This document shows, piece after piece, positions 7,873 through 13,408 of a stretch of DNA of 19,128 nt. The stretch comes from Pseudomonadota bacterium (GTDB lineage: Bacteria > Pseudomonadota > Alphaproteobacteria > Sphingomonadales > Sphingomonadaceae), in NCBI GenBank assembly GCA_023417515.1, contig JAEZFL010000044.1:1-19128 (forward strand). The letters are read 5' to 3'. Made by a program: the position numbers and the translations under genes. Numbering within the stretch: the stretch's first letter is position 1; every line of letters begins with the position of its first letter. A model generated the notes under the pieces. That model was not told where the DNA came from. It did no database searches and saw only the letters and a list, made by a program, of their open reading frames with translations.

Positions 7873-8358
7873 ATGCGGCACGTTCTGATCGCGGGACTGC
7901 TGCTCGCCGGTGCTTCGCCGGCCGCGGCGCAGGAGGTGCGCCGGGTCGTGCCGCAGCGCTCGCCGATCGCCAATTCGGTGGAAGTGCCGGCGGGAAGCAG
8001 GCTCGTCTATGTCAGCGGCACCGTTCCCGACATCGCCGACCCGAACGCTCCGGAGGGCAGCGTCGAGCGCTATGGCGATACCGCGACCCAGACCCGGTCG
8101 GTCCTTCGCGCCATCGAGCAAAGGCTGAGCGAGCACGGCCTGTCCTTGAGCGACGTCGTCATGATGCGCGTGTTCCTGGTCGCTCCACCGGGCCAGGAGC
8201 GGATGGATTTCGCCGGCTTGATGACCGCTTATCGCGAATTCTTCGGAACGGCGGCTCAGCCGAACGTGCCGGCGCGATCGACGATGGAAGTGGCGGGCCT
8301 GGTCGTGCCCGGATGGCTGGTGGAGATCGAGGTGACGGCGGCCGCTCGGCCGCGCTGA
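7873..8358 (+). CDS. Exported RidA-family (enamine/imine deaminase-like) protein
   Basis: RidA proteins hydrolyse reactive 2-imino acids to 2-keto acids and ammonia. The 161-residue product has the RidA/YjgF core with the diagnostic block VPARSTMEVAGLV (residues 132-144), where Arg135 corresponds to the substrate-carboxylate-binding arginine, and VEIEVTA near the end, whose Glu corresponds to the water-activating glutamate. YREFFG and VMMRVFLV are also family-typical. Unlike cytosolic RidA of about 130 residues, it begins with a clear Sec signal peptide (MRHVLIAGLLLAGASPAAAQ), so it should work in the periplasm. A strong Shine-Dalgarno (AGGGGGGAG, 7861-7869) fixes the ATG at 7873. It is the first gene of a tight operon, 15 bp ahead of an exported flavin oxidase that could supply its imine substrate. 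Confidence 0.85.
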   Translation: MRHVLIAGLLLAGASPAAAQEVRRVVPQRSPIANSVEVPAGSRLVYVSGTVPDIADPNAPEGSVERYGDTATQTRSVLRAIEQRLSEHGLSLSDVVMMRVFLVAPPGQERMDFAGLMTAYREFFGTAAQPNVPARSTMEVAGLVVPGWLVEIEVTAAARPR

Positions 8359-8373
8359 GAGGGGAGGACGCGG

Positions 8374-9960
8374 ATGGGGCTGACTCGGCGGGCATTCCTC
8401 GAACGGCTGGGGGCCGTCGGCGGCTACAGCGCGGTCTATCTCGGAATGGAGGCGATGGGCCTCCTGAACACGCCCCCTGCCAACGCCGAGCCGCTGGAGC
8501 TGCCGCGCCAGGCCGGGCGCAGCGTCGTCATCCTCGGAGCGGGCATTGCCGGTCTGGTCGCGGCCTATGAGCTGAAACGTGCCGGCTGGGACGTGACCGT
8601 GCTCGAGGCGCGCGACCGGATCGGCGGCCGGGTGTGGACCATCCGCGGCGGGGACCGGATCGTCCAGAACGGACGCGAGGACCAGATCGCCCGCTTCTCC
8701 GACGGCCTCTATTTCAACGCCGGCGCCGCCCGGATCCCGGCGGCTCACCAGACCATCCTCGGCTATGCCAGGAGGCTCGGCGTGCCGATCGAGGTGATGG
8801 TCAACGCCAACCGGGCGTCCAAATGGGATTTCGGTGGGCGGACTTATTCGAACCGAGAGGTGACCCACAGCCTGCGCGGGCGGTTCAGCGAGCTCCTGTC
8901 GAAGGCGATCGACCGGCATGCGCTCGACGCCGAGATCCCCGCCGGCCAGCGCGACAATCTGCGCGGCTTCCTCGCTTTCTACGGCGAGCTCAACCAGCGC
9001 GGTGACTATGAGCCGTCGGGCCGCACCGGCTATGCCGAGCATCCCGGCGGCTACAATGCGGCGGGTCGCGTCAACGGCGGCCTCACGCTCGATCAGATCA
9101 TGAGCCAGCCGGCCTGGGCGCTTCCGCTCGTCTTCGAGGAATTCTTCGACCAGCAGTCGCCGATGTTCCAGCCGGTCGGCGGCATGGACCGGATCGCTCA
9201 CGCGCTTTTCGAGCAGGTCCGGCCGCACGTCCGGTTGAGCAGCCCGGTGCTCGAAATCCGCCGCGTCGGCGAGCGCGTCCGGATCGTGCACGGCCCGGGC
9301 GGGCAGGCGCTGGAGGCGGACTATTGCCTGTGCACTTTGCCAGTGAATCTGCTCCAGCGGATCCCGAGCGATTTTTCGCCGGCCAAGCGGGCGGCGATCG
9401 GCGGCGTCCCCTATGTTCCCGGCGGCAAGGTCGCGTTCGAATCCCGCCGATTCTGGGAGGATGAGGGCATTTACGGCGGCCTCGGCTGGACGGACCAGGT
9501 CATCGAGAACCTGCTCTACCCGTCGGGCGGCTGGCATTCGGACCGGGGCGTGCTCGTCACCGCCTACGCCGCCGGCTGGACCTCGCAGAACCACCCGGCC
9601 GAGTTCACCGCGCTTAGCCACGAGGACAGGTTCCGAATCTCGCGCGAGGTCGTCGAGCGGCTTCACCCCGGACATAGTCGCGATCTCATCAACCCGGTGA
9701 CAGTATCCTGGGGGCTGACGCCCTGGTCCGAGGGCGTCGGGCCCGCGCATCCGGACTGGTTCAACACTCCCCGTCCGCCGCGTTATGCGGAGCTTCTTCG
9801 GCCGGAGGGACCGATCTTCTTCGCCGGCGAGCATCTCAGCTACATCCTGTTCTGGCAGGAAGGCGCCGCCCTTTCGGCGCACGAGGCGATGCGGCTGATG
9901 AGCGCGCATGCCGCCGATCGGCGGCTGACCGAAAACGCCGCGCGCGCGGCAGCGATTTGA
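8374..9960 (+). CDS. Tat-exported flavin amine/L-amino-acid oxidase family protein
   Basis: A 528-residue FAD oxidoreductase of the monoamine/L-amino-acid oxidase family; such enzymes oxidise amines or amino acids to imines with O2 as acceptor. The N-terminus LTRRAFLERLG is a twin-arginine signal, with a probable cleavage site ANA-E at residues 36-39, so the enzyme would be folded with FAD in the cytoplasm and then exported. The dinucleotide-binding motif is at residues about 50-80 (VVILGAGIAGLVAAYELKRAG, GAGIAG at 55-60, followed by VLEARDRIGGRVWT). The C-terminal FAD motif FFAGEHLSY-x-FWQEGAALSAHEA is near residue 485-510. The substrate cannot be deduced. The Shine-Dalgarno GGGGAGG at 8362-8368 supports the start. 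It lies between an exported RidA and a lipoprotein methyltransferase-like gene, 15 and 13 bp away. Confidence 0.87.
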   Translation: MGLTRRAFLERLGAVGGYSAVYLGMEAMGLLNTPPANAEPLELPRQAGRSVVILGAGIAGLVAAYELKRAGWDVTVLEARDRIGGRVWTIRGGDRIVQNGREDQIARFSDGLYFNAGAARIPAAHQTILGYARRLGVPIEVMVNANRASKWDFGGRTYSNREVTHSLRGRFSELLSKAIDRHALDAEIPAGQRDNLRGFLAFYGELNQRGDYEPSGRTGYAEHPGGYNAAGRVNGGLTLDQIMSQPAWALPLVFEEFFDQQSPMFQPVGGMDRIAHALFEQVRPHVRLSSPVLEIRRVGERVRIVHGPGGQALEADYCLCTLPVNLLQRIPSDFSPAKRAAIGGVPYVPGGKVAFESRRFWEDEGIYGGLGWTDQVIENLLYPSGGWHSDRGVLVTAYAAGWTSQNHPAEFTALSHEDRFRISREVVERLHPGHSRDLINPVTVSWGLTPWSEGVGPAHPDWFNTPRPPRYAELLRPEGPIFFAGEHLSYILFWQEGAALSAHEAMRLMSAHAADRRLTENAARAAAI

Positions 9961-9973
9961 AAGGGAGGACAAG

Positions 9974-10735
9974 ATGCTGAAGCGGATGACGATCGCGGCC
10001 GCGGCTCTGCTGTCGCTGCAGGCCTGCGCCACCACCGCGCCGCCGGACTATGCCGCCGCGGTGGCGGCGCCGGGGCGGAGCGAGGCGCACCGCCAGCTCG
10101 ACGAAGTGCGCCGGCCGGCCGAGATCCTCGCCTTCATGGGCCTGGAGCGCGGCGACCGGGTGCTCGATTACTTCACCGGCAGCGGCTATTATGCCGAGCT
10201 GATGGCGCAGGCGGTCGGGCCGCAGGGGTCCGTCGTCGGCTGGAACAGCGCCAGCTTCGGCGCCAACCCGCAGATCCGCGCCAGCCTCGACGCGATCACC
10301 GCGCGCAACCCCAACGCCACCTTCACCGCATCGCCGGTCACGCAATTGTCGTTCGCTCCGGAAGCGTTCGACTTCGTCATGATGCACCTCGTCTATCACG
10401 ACGCTTATTGGGAGAGCGAGCGGTTCGGCCTACCGCGGATCGACCCGAATACGGTGACCCGCGCCGTCTACCAGGCGCTGAAGCCGGGCGGCGTGGTCGC
10501 GGTCATCGATCATGTCGCCAATCCCGGCCGCGACACCCGCGCCGAGGTCGAGGCGACCCACCGCATCCTGCCGGAGACGATCCGCGCCGATTTCGAGCGG
10601 GCCGGCTTCGTGCTCGAGGCGGAATCGCCGCTGCTTCGCAATCCCGCCGACGATCGCTCGGTCAGCGTGTTCGACCCTGCGATCCGCGGCCGCACCGACC
10701 GCGTCGTCTACCGCTTCCGCAAGCCGGCGAGATAA
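9974..10735 (+). CDS. Lipoprotein class I SAM-methyltransferase-like protein
   Basis: The 253-residue product has a class I methyltransferase fold of the COG4798 'predicted methyltransferase' type. Motif I is GDRVLDYFTGSGYYAELM (residues 60-77), the acidic/hydrophobic strand AFDFVMMHLVYHDAYW follows at 131-146, and a post-motif LKPGGVVAVIDH lies at 169-180. Its N-terminus is a lipoprotein signal with lipobox LQAC (Cys18), predicting attachment to a membrane facing the periplasm. Since S-adenosylmethionine is not known to be available there, either the protein has lost or changed catalysis or its location differs from prediction. A strong Shine-Dalgarno (AAGGGAGG) supports the ATG at 9974. It is third in the RidA-oxidase operon, and the next gene starts 4 bp downstream. 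Confidence 0.82.
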   Translation: MLKRMTIAAAALLSLQACATTAPPDYAAAVAAPGRSEAHRQLDEVRRPAEILAFMGLERGDRVLDYFTGSGYYAELMAQAVGPQGSVVGWNSASFGANPQIRASLDAITARNPNATFTASPVTQLSFAPEAFDFVMMHLVYHDAYWESERFGLPRIDPNTVTRAVYQALKPGGVVAVIDHVANPGRDTRAEVEATHRILPETIRADFERAGFVLEAESPLLRNPADDRSVSVFDPAIRGRTDRVVYRFRKPAR

Positions 10736-10739
10736 GACC

Positions 10740-11165
10740 ATGGCCGAGAATAAGACCAAGCCGACGGCGGTGAGCGTCGCGGAGTTCATCGAAGCGGTCC
10801 CCAACGCGCAGCGCCGCGAGGACGCGAAGAAGGTCTGCGCGATGATGGAGCGGTTGTCGGGCTATCCTCCCGTCATGTGGGGGCCGAGCATCGTCGGGTT
10901 CGGCTCCTATCATTACCGCTATGACAGCGGGCGCGAGGGCGATGCGGCGAGGATCGGCTTCTCGCCGCGTTCGACGTCGCTCGTCCTCTACCTTGCCGAC
11001 GGGTACAAGGGGAAGGAAGCGCAGCTCGCCCGGCTCGGCAAGCACAAGACCGGCGTCTCCTGCCTCTACATCAACAAATTGAGCGACGTCGACGAAGGCG
11101 TGCTCGAGGAGATGATCCGCGACTCCCTCGCCTATATGAACGAGAAATATCCCCGTTCGGACTGA
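10740..11165 (+). CDS. DUF1801 domain protein
   Basis: A 141-residue soluble protein with no signal peptide. Residues about 18-135 match the DUF1801 (YdhG-like) pattern: an early helix RREDAKKVCAMMERLSG, then MWGPSIVGFGSYHYRY (around 47-62), the strand FSPRSTSLVLYL and a Lys/Gly-rich LGKHKTGVSCLYINKL segment followed by a helix ending in the acidic C-terminus. The biochemical function of the family is unknown. It begins 4 bp after the methyltransferase-like gene without its own strong ribosome site, so translation is probably coupled. Being cytoplasmic, it differs from the three exported products before it and may simply share their transcript. Confidence 0.8.
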   Translation: MAENKTKPTAVSVAEFIEAVPNAQRREDAKKVCAMMERLSGYPPVMWGPSIVGFGSYHYRYDSGREGDAARIGFSPRSTSLVLYLADGYKGKEAQLARLGKHKTGVSCLYINKLSDVDEGVLEEMIRDSLAYMNEKYPRSD

Positions 11166-11200
11166 GCCGGACCGCGGAGGCTTTGCAGGCCGCTGAAGCC

Positions 11201-11218
11201 GTGTCATGGGGCGGTCAC
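11201..11218 (+). promoter_or_regulatory. Pho-box-like direct repeat (candidate PhoB site)
   Basis: GTGTCAT (11201-11207), four bases, then CGGTCAC (11212-11218) reproduces the 7+4+7 layout of the PhoB box (two CTGTCAT repeats) with one mismatch in each half, allowing C or T at the last base of the second. The spacer is GGGG rather than A/T-rich, which lowers confidence. The site ends 9 bases before the start of the Nudix-DUF47 gene of the phosphate-uptake operon. That position would suit repression or a very short leader. A weak TTGCAG lies at 11183-11188. Confidence 0.45.
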
Positions 11219-11227
11219 AAATCCTTC

Positions 11228-12364
11228 ATGAGGCCTCCCATTCGCCAGATCGCGGCTCTTCCCTACCGGAGCACCGGCACCGCCATCGACGCGCCCGTCA
11301 ACGTCCTTCTGGTCACGTCGCGCGAGACCAGGCGCTGGGTGATCCCGAAGGGCAATCTGTCGGGCGCGGCGACGCCGCATGCGGCCGCGGCCGAGGAGGC
11401 CGAGGAAGAGGCCGGCGTTCGCGGTGCGGTCTGCCCGACGCCGCTCGGCTCCTACCGCTACCGCAAGCGGCGGGCCAACGGCGCGTCATTGATGTTCGAC
11501 GTCGACGTCTATCCGCTCGCCGTCACCCAGGAATTGCCGACGTGGAAGGAAGGTCACGAGCGCGAGCGGCGCTGGTTCCCGCTCGCCGAGGCGGCCGATG
11601 CGGTCGAGGAGCCGGACCTTGCCGACCTCATCCGCTCGTTCGGCCCGACCGAGTTCAACAAGGCGGCGCGGCGCGGGGGAATGCTCGCCGCAGTCGCCGA
11701 AAAATCGAAAGTGGGGCCGATGTTCGCCTGGTTTCAGAAACTGCTGCCGAGGACCGGCGGGTTCTTCGAATTGTTCGAGGCGCATGCGGTCAGCATCGTC
11801 GCGGCAGGGACCGCGGTGAGCCGGCTGCTGGAAGGCGGCCCCGCCATGGCCGACCATATCCGCGAGATCCACGAGCGCGAGCATGACGCCGACAATGTCA
11901 TCCGCGACGTCCTGACCACCGTCCGCCGCACCTTCCTGACTCCGTTCGACCGCGGAGCGATCACCAGCCTCATTGGATCGATGGACGACGCGATCGACGA
12001 GATGCAGGCGCTCGCCTCTGCGATCGACCTCTACGAGATCAAGACGTTCGATCAGGAGATGAAGGACATCGCAGCGATCATCGTCGACGCGGCGCGGCTC
12101 ACCGCCGAGGCGATGCCTCTGCTCCGCGACGTCGGCGCCAATGGCGCACGCCTCCACGAGCTAACCGGGCGCCTGGTCCGAATGGAAGGCCATGCCGACG
12201 AGATCCACGCGGCAGGCCTCAAGAAGGCGTTCCAGACCCATGGCGCGACCGACACCCTGCAGTTCATCGTCGCGCGCGAGATCTACAAGCATCTCGAGCG
12301 TATCACCGACTCGTTCGAAGACGTCGCGAACGAGATCGACGGCATCGTCATCGACCACAGCTGA
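11228..12364 (+). CDS. Nudix hydrolase fused in frame to a DUF47 (PhoU-like) phosphate-uptake accessory domain
   Basis: A 378-residue protein with two domains usually encoded separately. Residues about 8-145 are a Nudix domain: WVIPKGNL (37-44) leads into the helix EEAEEEAGV (56-64), which fits RExxEExGU except that the Arg is Glu; the upstream Glu of the Nudix box is Ala, as in several diadenosine/diphosphoinositol-type members. The catalytic EExG core is kept. Residues about 165-378 are a DUF47/PhoU-like all-helical domain with the metal-binding-type motif IHEREHDADNVIRDV (213-227) and the C-terminal ERITDSFEDVANEIDGIVID. DUF47 proteins accompany Pit transporters and modulate them. The Pit gene follows after 12 bp. 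No stop codon separates the domains; an internal ATG at 11720 could start the DUF47 part alone. Start 11228 is chosen over in-frame TTG 11183 and GTG 11201, which lie in or before the Pho-box-like repeat and encode an unconserved extension. Confidence 0.85.
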   Translation: MRPPIRQIAALPYRSTGTAIDAPVNVLLVTSRETRRWVIPKGNLSGAATPHAAAAEEAEEEAGVRGAVCPTPLGSYRYRKRRANGASLMFDVDVYPLAVTQELPTWKEGHERERRWFPLAEAADAVEEPDLADLIRSFGPTEFNKAARRGGMLAAVAEKSKVGPMFAWFQKLLPRTGGFFELFEAHAVSIVAAGTAVSRLLEGGPAMADHIREIHEREHDADNVIRDVLTTVRRTFLTPFDRGAITSLIGSMDDAIDEMQALASAIDLYEIKTFDQEMKDIAAIIVDAARLTAEAMPLLRDVGANGARLHELTGRLVRMEGHADEIHAAGLKKAFQTHGATDTLQFIVAREIYKHLERITDSFEDVANEIDGIVIDHS

Positions 12365-12376
12365 GGCGCTCGGACC

Positions 12377-13390
12377 ATGCACGAGCTCGCGCTGCCGCTG
12401 CTTGCCGGCCTCATCATACTCGCGCTGGCGTTCGATTTCCTGAACGGCCTTCACGACGCCGCCAACTCGATCGCGACGGTGGTCGCGACACGCCTCCTCG
12501 GCCCGGTCCAGGCGGTCGCCTTCGCGGCCTTCTTCAACTTCGCCGCCTATTTCCTGATGCTGGCCTTCCCGGCCCTCCACAAGGTCGCCGAGACGATCGG
12601 AAAGGGCCTGATCGACAAGGATCTGGTGACTCCGGGCGTGGTGTTCGGAGCGCTGGTCGGAGCGATGTTCTGGAACGTCGTCACCTGGCTCAAGGGCATT
12701 CCATCCTCGTCGAGCCATGCCCTGGTCGGCGGAATCGTCGGCGCCGGAGTCGCCCATGCCGGCTTCACCTCGATCCAGTGGACCGGGCTCAACATGACCC
12801 TGGTCGCGATCGTGCTGTCGCCGACTCTCGGCATGATCCTGTCGATGCTGATCATGCTGGTGACGAGCTGGCTCATTTCTCGCGCCACGGTCGGCACCGC
12901 CGAGCGCAGCTTCCGTGCCCTTCACCTCGTCTCCTCGGCCGCTTATTCGGTCGGACACGGCCTCAACGACGCCCAGAAGACGATGGGCATCATCACCGTG
13001 CTCCTATACTCGACCGGCTATCTCAGCGGCGAGTTCCACGTCCCGCACTGGGTGGCGATCAGCTGCTACATCGCCATCGCGCTCGGCACCCTGACCGGCG
13101 GCTGGCGCATCATCGAGACGATGGGATCGCGAATCACCAAGCTGTCGCAGCACCAGGGCTTCAGCGCCTCGGCCGGCGGCTCGGTCATGCTGTTCGCCGC
13201 CTCCGCCCTCGGCATTCCGGTGTCGACCACTCACACCATCACCGGCAGCATCATCGGCGCCGGGGTCGCTCGGCGCGCCTCGGCGGTGCGCTGGGGAGTC
13301 GCCGGCAACGTACTCGCCGCCTGGTTCATCACCATCCCCGCCTCGGCGACGGTGGGGGCGCTCTTCTACCTGCTGACTCGGCTGTTCTGA
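12377..13390 (+). CDS. pit: Low-affinity inorganic phosphate transporter, Pit family
   Basis: An inner-membrane proton-coupled carrier for metal-phosphate. The 337-residue chain is almost entirely hydrophobic, with about ten membrane segments. The two inverted-repeat signatures of the PiT family are intact: FDFLNGLHDAANSIATVVAT (19-38) with PSSSSHALVGG (109-119), and SVGHGLNDAQKTMGII (191-206) with PVSTTHTITGSIIGAG (281-296). It is shorter than E. coli PitA (about 500 residues) because the central cytoplasmic loop is reduced, as in the alphaproteobacterial DUF47-Pit pairs. It is co-transcribed with the Nudix-DUF47 gene, whose TGA overlaps the GAGG at 12363-12366 that may serve as its ribosome site. 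The 3' end faces the FixJ-FixL fusion gene across 18 bp. Confidence 0.93.
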   Translation: MHELALPLLAGLIILALAFDFLNGLHDAANSIATVVATRLLGPVQAVAFAAFFNFAAYFLMLAFPALHKVAETIGKGLIDKDLVTPGVVFGALVGAMFWNVVTWLKGIPSSSSHALVGGIVGAGVAHAGFTSIQWTGLNMTLVAIVLSPTLGMILSMLIMLVTSWLISRATVGTAERSFRALHLVSSAAYSVGHGLNDAQKTMGIITVLLYSTGYLSGEFHVPHWVAISCYIAIALGTLTGGWRIIETMGSRITKLSQHQGFSASAGGSVMLFAASALGIPVSTTHTITGSIIGAGVARRASAVRWGVAGNVLAAWFITIPASATVGALFYLLTRLF

Positions 13391-13392
13391 TC

Positions 13393-13405
13393 GGCGGGCG
13401 CCGCC
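13393..13405. terminator. Small G+C hairpin between convergent genes
   Basis: GGCGG-GCG-CCGCC forms a 5-bp stem immediately after the pit stop codon and before the end of the minus-strand kinase gene. It lacks a T-run, so any termination role, possibly in both directions, is uncertain. Confidence 0.25.
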
Positions 13406-13408
13406 ACT

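Noticed and set aside
7804..10035. A 743-codon open frame on the minus strand across the RidA and oxidase genes
   Set aside because: It is antisense to two well-recognised proteins, its translation is Arg/Ala/Asp-rich with no family motif, and long antisense frames are expected in G+C-rich DNA.
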